Shown piece after piece: positions 1 to 7,253 of a stretch of DNA of 64,000 nucleotides. The position numbers were made by a program, and so were the translations under genes. The DNA is from Gammaproteobacteria bacterium (GTDB lineage: Bacteria; Pseudomonadota; Gammaproteobacteria; DSM-16500), in assembly GCA_031291175.1 (NCBI GenBank), contig JARLJO010000017.1, positions 18,742-82,741 on the forward strand, in the 5' to 3' direction. Position 1 is the stretch's first letter. Each line of letters opens with the position of its first letter. The notes beneath the pieces are model-generated. The model was not told the origin of the DNA, ran no database searches, and saw only the letters and a program-made list of their open reading frames with translations.

Positions 1-456
1 CTTGGGACCGCCGGTGCGATTAAAAAAGCATTACCACTGTTAGACGAACATTTTTTTGTATTGAACGGTGATTCTTACCTACCTTGTGATTACGCATCCG
101 TGCAACGCACTTACGATCGTTGTCAAAAATTGGGTCTCATGACCGTCTTTCACAATCAGGGCAAATGGGATTCAAGCAACGTTGAATACAAAGATGAAGC
201 CATCATCGTTTACGATAAAGTGAACAAAACTGAGCGTATGTTGCACATCGATTACGGCCTGGAAGTTTTTTCAAAAGCCGCTTTCAACCAGGTGCCGGAT
301 GATGAACCTTATGATTTAGCCGTCCTGTTCCAAGATTTGCTCAAAAACCAGCAGTTAGCTGCACACGAAGTGAACGAAAGGTTCTATGAAGTAGGATCAT
401 TTGCCGGAATTTCAGAGCTGGGTTATTATCTCACCCAAACTGAAGAACAAATATAA
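1..456 (+). CDS. Sugar-phosphate nucleotidyltransferase, HddC-like, 5' end outside the window
   Basis: The reading frame is open from base 1, so the gene starts upstream and only its last ~151 residues are seen. The visible part begins with the GTAGA motif and a VLNGD segment typical of NTP-transferase family proteins. Such enzymes join a sugar 1-phosphate to NTP. The next genes are a GmhA-like isomerase and a GmhB-like phosphatase, which suggests D-glycero-D-manno-heptose 1-phosphate guanylyltransferase (HddC). Exact substrate is inferred from context; a mannose-1-phosphate guanylyltransferase is the main alternative. Confidence 0.75.
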   Translation, partial: LGTAGAIKKALPLLDEHFFVLNGDSYLPCDYASVQRTYDRCQKLGLMTVFHNQGKWDSSNVEYKDEAIIVYDKVNKTERMLHIDYGLEVFSKAAFNQVPDDEPYDLAVLFQDLLKNQQLAAHEVNERFYEVGSFAGISELGYYLTQTEEQI

Positions 457-490
457 ACATTGTATGTAACATTAAGGGTAAGGGGTTGTC

Positions 491-1087
491 ATGGATTTCA
501 TCAAACAATATCTTTCGGAAGCGAACGAAGTTATTGCAAACCTGGATACAAAGCAAATTGAAAAATGCGTCGAAATTTTAGCGAATACTCGCGCCAATGA
601 TGGTCGATTATTTATTTTAGGCGTCGGCGGCAGCGCCGGTAATGCGTCACACGCAGTAAATGATTTTCGCAAAATTGTAGGGATGGAAGCTTACACCCCT
701 ACCGATAACGTTTCTGAATTAACCGCGCGTACCAATGATGATGGTTGGGCCTCTGTTTTTTCTAATTGGTTAAAGGTCAGCCGATTAAGCGCTAACGATA
801 TGTTATTCATTTTATCCGTCGGCGGCGGCAACATTGAAAAAAACGTGAGCCCAAATCTAGTCGCCGCTTTGCAACATGCAAAAGAAGTGGGCGCCAAAGT
901 CATCGGCATCGTTGGTCGTGACGGCGGTTATACCGCACAAGTGGCCGATGCGTGCGTGATTGTCCCAACACCAAACCCAGAAAATACCACACCGCACGCC
1001 GAAGCATTCCAAGGCGTGATTTGGCATTTATTCGTTTCGCATCCTAAATTAAAAGCGATGCAAACGAAGTGGGAATCGGTGCGCTAA
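491..1087 (+). CDS. SIS-domain phosphosugar isomerase, GmhA-like
   Basis: 198 residues with a SIS-type fold: the GVGGSAGNASH segment (about residues 42-52) and the SVGGGN segment (about 110-115) are phosphosugar-binding loops. GmhA converts sedoheptulose 7-phosphate to D-glycero-D-manno-heptose 7-phosphate. An AAGGGG purine stretch lies about 7 bases before the ATG. The next gene starts on the base after the stop codon, so the two are translationally linked. Substrate is inferred from the heptose context. Confidence 0.8.
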   Translation: MDFIKQYLSEANEVIANLDTKQIEKCVEILANTRANDGRLFILGVGGSAGNASHAVNDFRKIVGMEAYTPTDNVSELTARTNDDGWASVFSNWLKVSRLSANDMLFILSVGGGNIEKNVSPNLVAALQHAKEVGAKVIGIVGRDGGYTAQVADACVIVPTPNPENTTPHAEAFQGVIWHLFVSHPKLKAMQTKWESVR

Positions 1088-1678
1088 ATGAAATTGAGAG
1101 CGATATTTTTGGATCGTGATGGCGTATTGAATGACGCCGTCATTAAAAATGGTAAGCCTTATCCGCCCGCGACAGTCGCTGAAGTGACAGTGCCTGCGGA
1201 TGCAAAATCCGCTCTGATGGCGTTAAAATCCGCAGGATTTTTACTCATTGGCGCCACCAACCAGCCAGATGTCGCTCGCGGTACCACTACACGCGAAACC
1301 GTTGCAGCCATCAACGATAAATTGATGACAATGCTGCCATTAGATGAAATGCGAGTATGCTATCACGATGATGCTGATCAATGTGATTGTCGCAAACCAT
1401 TGCCCGGCTTGTTAACGCAAGCAGCAAAAGATCATGCCATTGATTTAGCCAATAGCGTCATGATTGGTGATCGCTGGAAAGATATCGAAGCTGGCCAGTT
1501 AGCAGGCTGCAAAACCATTTGGCTACGCCAAGATTACAAAGAGCAAGAACCAACACATCCTGCCGATTTCATCGCCAAAACATTAACCGATGCAGTCGAA
1601 TGGATTAAAAAAAATAATAGTAGGATGGACATTAACCTATCAAATACACCTGGCTTAAATTTTAAGGAGCAAAAATGA
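1088..1678 (+). CDS. HAD-family phosphatase, GmhB-like (heptose bisphosphate phosphatase)
   Basis: 196 residues. The N-terminal FLDRDGVLND segment is HAD motif I with its two aspartates, TNQPDVARG is motif II, and MIGDRWKDIEAG is motif III/IV. A Cys/His cluster (YHDDADQCDC, about residues 92-101) matches the zinc loop of GmhB-type phosphatases. It would remove the 7-phosphate from heptose 1,7-bisphosphate. No heptose 7-phosphate kinase (HddA-like) lies in the window; it may be upstream of base 1. The stop overlaps the next start (ATGA). Confidence 0.8.
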   Translation: MKLRAIFLDRDGVLNDAVIKNGKPYPPATVAEVTVPADAKSALMALKSAGFLLIGATNQPDVARGTTTRETVAAINDKLMTMLPLDEMRVCYHDDADQCDCRKPLPGLLTQAAKDHAIDLANSVMIGDRWKDIEAGQLAGCKTIWLRQDYKEQEPTHPADFIAKTLTDAVEWIKKNNSRMDINLSNTPGLNFKEQK

Positions 1679-2421
1679 AAACAGCCAACGATTTAACCGT
1701 TAAAATATTTGCAGACGGCGCTGACAAAAAAGACATGTTAGAAATGTATAAGCACCCTCACATTTCTGGATTTACCACAAACCCATCCCTTATGCGCAAA
1801 GCCGGCATCAGTGATTATGAAGCGTTTGCACTAGACGTATTAAAAGATATCAAAGATCGTTCTATTTCATTTGAAGTTTTTTCTGATGATTTTGACGAAA
1901 TGCACGCGCAAGCATTGCGTATTGCAAGCTGGGGCGAGAATGTGTACGTCAAAATTCCCGTGACCAATACCAAAGGCCAATCAGCGTTGAATTTAATTCG
2001 CCAATTAGCTCGTGCCGGCGTGAAGCAAAACGTCACCGCTTTAATGACCTTAGATCAAGTACGCGATGTCACAGCGGCATTAGCAGAAGGCCCATCCGCT
2101 TACGTTTCTGTTTTCGCAGGTCGTATTGCTGATACCGGTCGTGATCCTTTGGCTTTAATGACAGCGGCAGTTGAGATGTTACGCCCTTACCCACAGCTAG
2201 AGTTAATCTGGGCGAGCCCACGTGAATTATTAAATATTTTCCAAGCGGATGATATTGGTTGTCAAATTATCACGGTGACAAATGATATTCTCAAAAAATT
2301 GAGTTTAGTCGGTAAAGATTTACATCAGTTTTCGTTAGAAACGGTCCAGATGTTTCGTGAAGATGCAATCAAAGCAGGCTTCTCACTGGAAACAACTGTT
2401 CTGGAAGAAGTTGAAGCGTAA
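1675..2421 (+). CDS. Transaldolase-family protein in the heptose operon
   Basis: 248 residues, in the size class of short transaldolase / fructose-6-phosphate aldolase proteins. The FTTNPSL motif is at about residues 33-39 and the Schiff-base lysine is K93 in VYVKIPV. It overlaps the GmhB-like gene by 4 bases (ATGA). Transaldolases interconvert sugar phosphates including sedoheptulose 7-phosphate, the substrate of GmhA. Lying between the GmhA/GmhB genes and gmd it may supply or channel that precursor. That role is inference; the family assignment is firm. Confidence 0.82.
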   Translation: MKTANDLTVKIFADGADKKDMLEMYKHPHISGFTTNPSLMRKAGISDYEAFALDVLKDIKDRSISFEVFSDDFDEMHAQALRIASWGENVYVKIPVTNTKGQSALNLIRQLARAGVKQNVTALMTLDQVRDVTAALAEGPSAYVSVFAGRIADTGRDPLALMTAAVEMLRPYPQLELIWASPRELLNIFQADDIGCQIITVTNDILKKLSLVGKDLHQFSLETVQMFREDAIKAGFSLETTVLEEVEA

Positions 2422-2496
2422 AAGCGTAAGACATGGGTGGCAGCCAGCATCACGCTCATGCCACAGAATTTTATTAATTAAACAGATGGTGAAAAG

Positions 2497-3582
2497 ATGG
2501 AAAAAGTTGCACTGATAACCGGTATTACAGGTCAAGACGGAGCTTATTTAGCCGAGTTTTTGTTAGAAAAAGGCTACATTGTTCATGGGATCAAACGTCG
2601 TTCTTCGTTGTTTAATACAGATCGCATTGATCATCTTTATCAAGATCCGCACACTAAAAACCAACGGTTTTTTCTGCATTACGGTGATATGACTGATTCT
2701 AGCTGTTTGACTCGTATCATCCAGCAAGTGCAACCAACTGAAATTTACAATTTAGCGGCGCAAAGTCACGTTGCGGTTTCATTTGAAGAACCTGAATACA
2801 CAGCCAATGCCGATGCATTAGGTGCATTGCGTGTACTCGAAGCCATCCGTATTTTAGGTCTTGAGAAAAAAACCCGCTTCTATCAAGCTTCGACTTCTGA
2901 ACTTTATGGCTTGGTACAAGAAACCCCACAAAAAGAAACCACTCCGTTTTACCCACGTTCACCTTATGCAGTCGCTAAGCTTTATGCTTACTGGATTACG
3001 GTTAACTATCGTGAAGCTTATGGGATTTATGCTTGTAACGGGATTTTATTTAACCATGAATCGCCATTACGTGGTGAGACTTTTGTTAGCCGTAAAGTAA
3101 CACGTGCATTAGCTCGTATTAAATTAGGCTTACAAGATTGTTTATACATGGGTAATCTTGATGCAAAACGTGACTGGGGTCATGCGCGTGATTACGTTGA
3201 AATGCAATGGTTGATGTTACAACAATCCGAAGCGGAAGATTTTGTGATTGCAACCGGTAGACAATACAGCGTGCGTGATTTCATTAACGCGGCTGCGGCT
3301 GAATTGAAAATGCATATCACCTGGAAAGGCACCGCTATTGATGAAAAAGGCTATGATGCGAATGGTCGTTGCATTATTGCTGTTGACCCACGTTATTTCC
3401 GTCCGACGGAAGTGGAATCTTTGTTAGGTGATCCAACAAAAGCTAAACAGAAATTGGGCTGGACACCAAAAATCAGCTTTGAACAATTGGTAGCTGAGAT
3501 GGTACACGAAGATTTGAAGTCAGCTGAGCGCGATGAATTGATCAAGCAAAATGGCTTTACGGTTTTTGATTATCATGAATAA
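2497..3582 (+). CDS. gmd: GDP-mannose 4,6-dehydratase (or GDP-heptose 4,6-dehydratase)
   Basis: 361 residues, full length for Gmd. It has the N-terminal NAD(P)-binding [12 protein letters not shown] motif, the STSELYG active-site segment and the catalytic Y157-x3-K161 pair in YAVAKLY. The [13 protein letters not shown] region contacts the GDP moiety in this family. It converts GDP-D-mannose to GDP-4-keto-6-deoxymannose. Because it follows a GDP-heptose gene set, the substrate could instead be GDP-D-glycero-D-manno-heptose, as for DmhA-type enzymes. It is 75 bases after the transaldolase gene and probably in the same operon. Confidence 0.9.
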   Translation: MEKVALITGITGQDGAYLAEFLLEKGYIVHGIKRRSSLFNTDRIDHLYQDPHTKNQRFFLHYGDMTDSSCLTRIIQQVQPTEIYNLAAQSHVAVSFEEPEYTANADALGALRVLEAIRILGLEKKTRFYQASTSELYGLVQETPQKETTPFYPRSPYAVAKLYAYWITVNYREAYGIYACNGILFNHESPLRGETFVSRKVTRALARIKLGLQDCLYMGNLDAKRDWGHARDYVEMQWLMLQQSEAEDFVIATGRQYSVRDFINAAAAELKMHITWKGTAIDEKGYDANGRCIIAVDPRYFRPTEVESLLGDPTKAKQKLGWTPKISFEQLVAEMVHEDLKSAERDELIKQNGFTVFDYHE

Positions 3583-3600
3583 ATGGTTTATTCCTTTATG

Positions 3601-3621
3601 CCCTCTCTCGGTCGGAGAGGG
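3601..3621 (+). terminator. Possible terminator hairpin after gmd
   Basis: Seven-base perfect arms CCCTCTC and GAGAGGG sit 18 bases after the gmd stop, around a 7-base loop. Only a short TT follows, so it is a weak intrinsic terminator at best. Confidence 0.4.
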
Positions 3622-3715
3622 TTCTAGGAACACCAGATTAGATTATCCCTCCTGCTAGCTTAATTCGATATTAATTCTTAAAATTCTTTAGCACACTACC
3701 TTACGGTTTGATAAT

Positions 3716-3807
3716 GACTGGGGTCCTGTCAGGGTAGGTTTACTTTTTTCGTGCTCGCTGGGGCTCCGCGTGTAAAAAGCAAACCTACCCTGCCACCCCG
3801 TTTTTTT
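3716..3807 (+). repeat. Palindromic repeat family A, copy 1
   Basis: About 92 bases starting GACTGGGGTCCTGTC and ending CCACCCCG plus a T tract. The arms GGGTAGGTTTACTTTTT and AAAAAGCAAACCTACCC pair over 17 bases with one mismatch; the ~26-base centre is variable. Further copies lie at 5911, 23068 and (inverted) 40441. A separate hairpin follows at 3811-3835. Confidence 0.85.
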
Positions 3808-3810
3808 ATA

Positions 3811-3835
3811 TTCACTTCCACTTCGTGGAAGTGAA
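3811..3835. repeat. Short hairpin next to repeat A copy 1
   Basis: Perfect 11-base arms TTCACTTCCAC and GTGGAAGTGAA around a TTC loop. The same arrangement with related sequence follows the A copies at 5911 and 23068, so it belongs to the composite element. Confidence 0.7.
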
Positions 3836-3890
3836 CAGTCAAAATCAGAGGACGCGCAATCACGCCCAACTTTGAAAATAATAAAATTTC

Positions 3891-3946
3891 GTAGCACGGA
3901 CTAAGACCCCCACGCTTTTTGTGGGGGTTGTGTCCGCGAACCCCTG
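3891..3946 (+). repeat. Palindromic repeat family B, copy 1
   Basis: 56-base unit beginning GTAGCACGGACTAAGAC with a CCCCCAC / GTGGGGG stem around GCTTTTT, followed by TGTGTCCGCGAACCCCTG. Outer GGAC/GTCC bases also pair. Copies recur at 4125, 6095, 18765, 18946, 19121 and 23237. Confidence 0.85.
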
Positions 3947-3972
3947 TCTACTCATATTCCATGTCTCGAATA

Positions 3973-4124
3973 TCACCACGGAGCGGATGATCCCCAGTCA
4001 GAATCTACCAGCCATCCTTCTTTTTCATTCCGAATGATATGTCCCAGAAACACGCTTGCCATATCTTTCTCTGCGAGAAGATGATTGTCGTGTGAGAAGG
4101 AAATGCAGGCGAAAATTTTATATA
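3973..4124 (-). pseudogene. Open reading fragment trapped between inverted B repeats
   Basis: The minus strand is open for about 50 codons from inside the B repeat at 4125 to a TGA at 3973-3975. The translation is not low-complexity (for example FLGHIIRNEKEGW, ending SDWGSSAPW). There is an internal ATG at about residue 24 but no good start at the beginning. It may be the tail of a gene carried or cut by the repeats. Family not recognised; it could be chance. Confidence 0.3.
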
Positions 4125-4178
4125 GGGTTTCGCGGACACGCCCCCCACAAAAAGCGTGGGGGTCTTAGTCCACGCTAC
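4125..4178 (-). repeat. Palindromic repeat family B, copy 2 (inverted)
   Basis: Reverse complement of the B unit, facing copy 1 across 178 bases. The two make a large inverted repeat around 3947-4124. Confidence 0.85.
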
Positions 4179-4242
4179 AAAATCTTATTATTGTTTAAAG
4201 TTGCGCCAGATTGCCCTGCTTTTTAGCATTAAAACGCCGAAA

Positions 4243-4275
4243 TTTAAGAAAATGTTAAGCTTCTAATGCTATAAT
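4243..4275 (+). promoter_or_regulatory. Candidate promoter with PmrA-box-like direct repeat
   Basis: A TATAAT at 4270-4275 is preceded by two hexamers, TTTAAG at 4243 and GTTAAG at 4254, spaced by 5 bases. This resembles the YTTAAK-N5-YTTAAK layout of PmrA/BasR boxes overlapping the -35 position. PmrA controls many effector genes in Legionella and Coxiella. The second hexamer has a mismatch at its first base and the region is AT-rich, so the match is tentative. Confidence 0.35.
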
Positions 4276-4350
4276 TTCACACATAAAATATAACTTAATG
4301 ATTATACTAAATTAAATCACAAGGAGGTGATACAACAAAACGAGATTAGC

Positions 4351-5715
4351 ATGCCACTTATTATTGATATTCCCAGACCACGCCCAGGCCTACCAGCTCT
4401 TCAGCTTATTATTGATCGAAACTTCGTCATTTTTAATTTCCCGCGCTGGAACGAAGAATCTACCAGCCCTTACGCACAGGCTTGCTTTCGCCAAAGAGGC
4501 ATCCTAGCAAACTTTTTTGACCGAAATTTCACTACTCTTAATGATGAAATACCCGGCCATGTTACAGAAAGTAACGAACATATAATAAATGAGCATTTGA
4601 GCGAACATGACAAACAAGGAATTCATTTCCATATTCTCTATAACAAAGATGTGGATTTTGCGAAGATAAAAAAAATATTTGATGATATAGATCTGCACGC
4701 CTCAAAGGATCCCTCCATTTACAACGTCATTGCCCCTCCTCAAGCCAGAGCAGGTTTTCTGGAAGCCATTAAAGGGTATTTCGACCAATTAGAAAATGAC
4801 CCAAAAGTTAAACAAATTGAGCAAGAATATCGACAAGAAAAAGTTATGCAATATGAAAAAGCCAAGATCGAATCTCAAAAAGAGGCTACCCGTAACAACG
4901 GCGCTAGCTCCTCCTCTACTGAAAGTTTAGATGAGAAAATAATGCTGCTAACGGCGATGATGTTTATGAACACTCCACTTTCATTGAACACAGCATTTCC
5001 TTCACTACTGTTAACTAATTTATTTAGTTCGCCAAGCCCCGCAGGAAGTAAAGCAGAACCCGCTGTCACCACAACGACCAGTCCAACACAGAGCAATACA
5101 ACAACATCTGACGCCTCTGCCAAACCAAAACCAGGCTTCAACGATCTATTTGCCCAAGCAATGAAAAGACAACAGAGCGCGACTCCTAAAACTCAAACGC
5201 CAAACAAGGCAACAACACCTGCTGCCTCTGCCGATCCAAAACCAGGCTTCAACGATCTATTTGCCCAGGCAATGAAAAGACAACAGAGCGCGACTCCTAA
5301 AACCCAAACTCCAACGCCAAACAAGGCAACAACACCTGCTGCCTCTGCCGATCCAAAACCAGGCTTCAACAATCTATTTGCCCAGGCAATGAAAAGACAA
5401 CAGAGCGCGACTCCTAAAACTCAAACGCCAAACAAGGCAACAACACCTGCTGTCTCTGCCGATCCAAAACCAGGCTTCAACGATCTATTTGCCCAGGCAA
5501 TGAAAAGACAACAGAGCGCAACTCCTAAAGCTCAAGCACCAGGCAACACAGAAACCGCTAGTGCTACAGTTACCCAAGGCCTCACATTCTTTAACTCCAC
5601 TAGACATCCCATGCCTAATCAACCCACACCAACTGCCGCCGCACCCAGCAGCGTATCTGCTAGCGCAACGACAGAGGCGGCCACTGCAAGAGGTCCTTCT
5701 TGTATTATCATGTAA
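4351..5715 (+). CDS. Tandem-repeat, proline-rich protein ending in a CAAX prenylation box; effector candidate
   Basis: About 454 residues, family not recognised. The first ~190 residues look folded and end in a charged, probably helical stretch. A short hydrophobic stretch follows (about 215-240). Then come four near-identical repeats of 37-39 residues (bases 5122-5556), each with the core GFNDLFAQAMKRQQSATPK, and a Pro/Thr/Ala tail. The last four residues are CIIM, which fits a farnesyl-type CAAX box; bacteria lack protein farnesyltransferase, so a host enzyme would be needed. Start is uncertain: a perfect Shine-Dalgarno AAGGAGGTGA at 4321-4330 is 20 or more bases before this ATG, and a GTG at 4327 lies inside it. 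Confidence 0.75.
   Translation: MPLIIDIPRPRPGLPALQLIIDRNFVIFNFPRWNEESTSPYAQACFRQRGILANFFDRNFTTLNDEIPGHVTESNEHIINEHLSEHDKQGIHFHILYNKDVDFAKIKKIFDDIDLHASKDPSIYNVIAPPQARAGFLEAIKGYFDQLENDPKVKQIEQEYRQEKVMQYEKAKIESQKEATRNNGASSSSTESLDEKIMLLTAMMFMNTPLSLNTAFPSLLLTNLFSSPSPAGSKAEPAVTTTTSPTQSNTTTSDASAKPKPGFNDLFAQAMKRQQSATPKTQTPNKATTPAASADPKPGFNDLFAQAMKRQQSATPKTQTPTPNKATTPAASADPKPGFNNLFAQAMKRQQSATPKTQTPNKATTPAVSADPKPGFNDLFAQAMKRQQSATPKAQAPGNTETASATVTQGLTFFNSTRHPMPNQPTPTAAAPSSVSASATTEAATARGPSCIIM
5122..5556 (+). repeat. Coding tandem repeat, about 111 bp x 4
   Basis: Units start at 5122, 5233, 5350 and 5461. The second is 117 bases because of an extra Thr-Pro pair. Units are almost identical at the DNA level, which points to recent expansion and likely length variation between strains. 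The last unit diverges after GCTCCTAAAG-like sequence near 5530. Confidence 0.9.
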
Positions 5716-5910
5716 TGACGACTCTCAGTGTGCCCATAAATCATTTGGGCACATTTTAGAGTAAATTAACCAGCATTCACATGGTGTCTATCAGAAAGCC
5801 ATCACTATCCGAAGCAGCGCTGCCAGTATTAGACAAATCTGTATAAACTTCCCCGCGCAGGCGGACCCATCCCTAAAACTACGCTAACACCAAAAAAAAT
5901 GCTCTAAATT

Positions 5911-6001
5911 GACTGGGGTCCTGTCAAGGTAGGTTCACTTTTTTCGTGCTCGCTCCGCTCCGCGCGTAAAAAGCAAACCTACCCTGCCACCCCGTTTTTT
6001 T
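5911..6001 (+). repeat. Palindromic repeat family A, copy 2
   Basis: Same ends and stem as copy 1 with a changed centre and one changed base in the left arm. It is followed by a hairpin at 6005-6029 (arms TTCGCTTCAAC / GTTGAAGCGAA) and then a B repeat, forming the composite also found near 23068. Confidence 0.85.
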
Positions 6002-6094
6002 GGATTCGCTTCAACTTCGTTGAAGCGAAAAGAGCATTTACAAAGAACATTTTTACATTGGCTCATTGCACAAAAAACTCCGATGTAGCGCAAA

Positions 6095-6150
6095 GTAGCA
6101 CGGACTAAGACCCCCACGCTTTTTGTGGGAGTCGTGTCCGCGAACCCCTG
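6095..6150 (+). repeat. Palindromic repeat family B, copy 3
   Basis: 56 bases matching the B unit with two substitutions in the right arm (GTGGGAGTCGTG). It lies 93 bases after A copy 2. Confidence 0.85.
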
Positions 6151-6218
6151 CCAAATCACAGTACATTCACTCAGCACATACGAATCAAGAATCTCCGCCG
6201 TAATCATTAAAGCCAATC

Positions 6219-6263
6219 TCTGCCACCCCGCTTTTTGTGTCACTTTCCCCATCGCGAAAGTGA
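6219..6263 (+). repeat. Truncated right end of repeat A with its hairpin
   Basis: CTGCCACCCCGCTTTTT matches the right end of A without the rest. It is followed by a TCACTTTC / GAAAGTGA hairpin at 6240-6263 in the place where A copies carry theirs. It looks like a decayed A copy. Confidence 0.55.
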
Positions 6264-6311
6264 ATGGAAGTCAGTTGAGTTATGTGACCCCCTCACAAAA
6301 TCAAACGTCTA

Positions 6312-7238
6312 TCATGCAGCCTTTCTGAGTGCCAACATATCACAAGGCAAAGTGGCAAAACTCCTCAACCCCCCCAACAAACCATTCGTCCGAAGACTCG
6401 CCACCCCCGCCACCATCCAAACCGCAAAAACATATCGCCATTGTGGCGAATGCAATTGCGTTTTGGATTTGACAAGCGTCACCGCATAATTCATTAACCA
6501 ACTCGCCGGAGCATAGCCTATTTTTTCACGCAGCATGTGCATCGCTTCGTAATGGGCTTTAAGCGGCGCACTTAAAGTTTTCGTTTGATCATGCAATCTG
6601 GATCCCGCCAAAACCTGCGGCAAATAAGCAAAAGACACTCCGCTTAAACCCAGACGCAACCAAAATTCATAATCCATGCAGAAATTCAGCTTTTCATTTA
6701 ACATGCCTTTCTCTGCTAAAATTCGCTTACGAAAAAACACCGCCGGTTGTGACAAGTAACAAGTATTTTTCAGTCTTTCAATATTCCACGCTTCTGTCGG
6801 ATAAGGAGCAATCACAGCATCCTGTTCATCAATATGATCAGCACAACCATACACGACATCAACGTCAGGATGAGCCGCAAAATACTGTAAGACCGATTGA
6901 ATGGCATTGGGATAATACACATCATCTGAGTTTAACCAACCAATGATCTCGCCTTGCGCTTGCCGCAAACCTTTATTAACAGCATGCGCCTGACCCGCAT
7001 CGCGCTCTGACACCCAGGTAAGCTGCGTTTCATAGCGTTTTAAAATACTGACGCTTTCATCGGTACTACCGCCGTCCATGACCAAATATTCTAAATCCGG
7101 GATCTTTTGCGAAAGCACGCTTTGCAAAGTGCGCTCCAGAAATTTTCCTTGTTGGTAGGATGGGGTAATAATTGTGATTTTAGGCATTGTCATTGAAAAT
7201 AACTTTAAAAATAGCAAAGGGTAAGCATTTCTGCTCAC
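6312..7238 (-). CDS. Glycosyltransferase family 2
   Basis: 308 residues with a GT-A fold. The segments ITPSYQQGKFLERTL, VMDGGSTD, GQAHAVNKG and the metal-binding LNSDDVYY are the conserved GT2 motifs. The C-terminal ~70 residues include hydrophobic stretches that may touch the membrane. The start is supported by a purine stretch AAGGGGGTGAG 6-8 bases upstream, 15 bases after the manC stop, so the two form an operon. It probably adds a sugar to a surface polysaccharide or O-antigen. Donor and acceptor are unknown. Shorter starts at 7193 or 7187 lack such a site. Confidence 0.85.
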   Translation of the reverse strand: MSRNAYPLLFLKLFSMTMPKITIITPSYQQGKFLERTLQSVLSQKIPDLEYLVMDGGSTDESVSILKRYETQLTWVSERDAGQAHAVNKGLRQAQGEIIGWLNSDDVYYPNAIQSVLQYFAAHPDVDVVYGCADHIDEQDAVIAPYPTEAWNIERLKNTCYLSQPAVFFRKRILAEKGMLNEKLNFCMDYEFWLRLGLSGVSFAYLPQVLAGSRLHDQTKTLSAPLKAHYEAMHMLREKIGYAPASWLMNYAVTLVKSKTQLHSPQWRYVFAVWMVAGVASLRTNGLLGGLRSFATLPCDMLALRKAA

Positions 7239-7253
7239 CCCCTTCTGTTTGAA

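Noticed and set aside
3716..3807. Repeat A as a plain transcription terminator
   Set aside because: It has a stem and T run, but the same sequence with its extra ends occurs in both orientations and between codirectional genes, so a mobile repeat explains it better.
4327..4350. GTG start for the CAAX protein
   Set aside because: The GTG is inside the Shine-Dalgarno sequence itself, so it cannot be used with that site; the ATG at 4351 is preferred although its spacing is long.
6125..6489. Two overlapping plus-strand frames
   Set aside because: They cross B and A repeat sequence and then run antisense to the glycosyltransferase; no ribosome site or family-like sequence.
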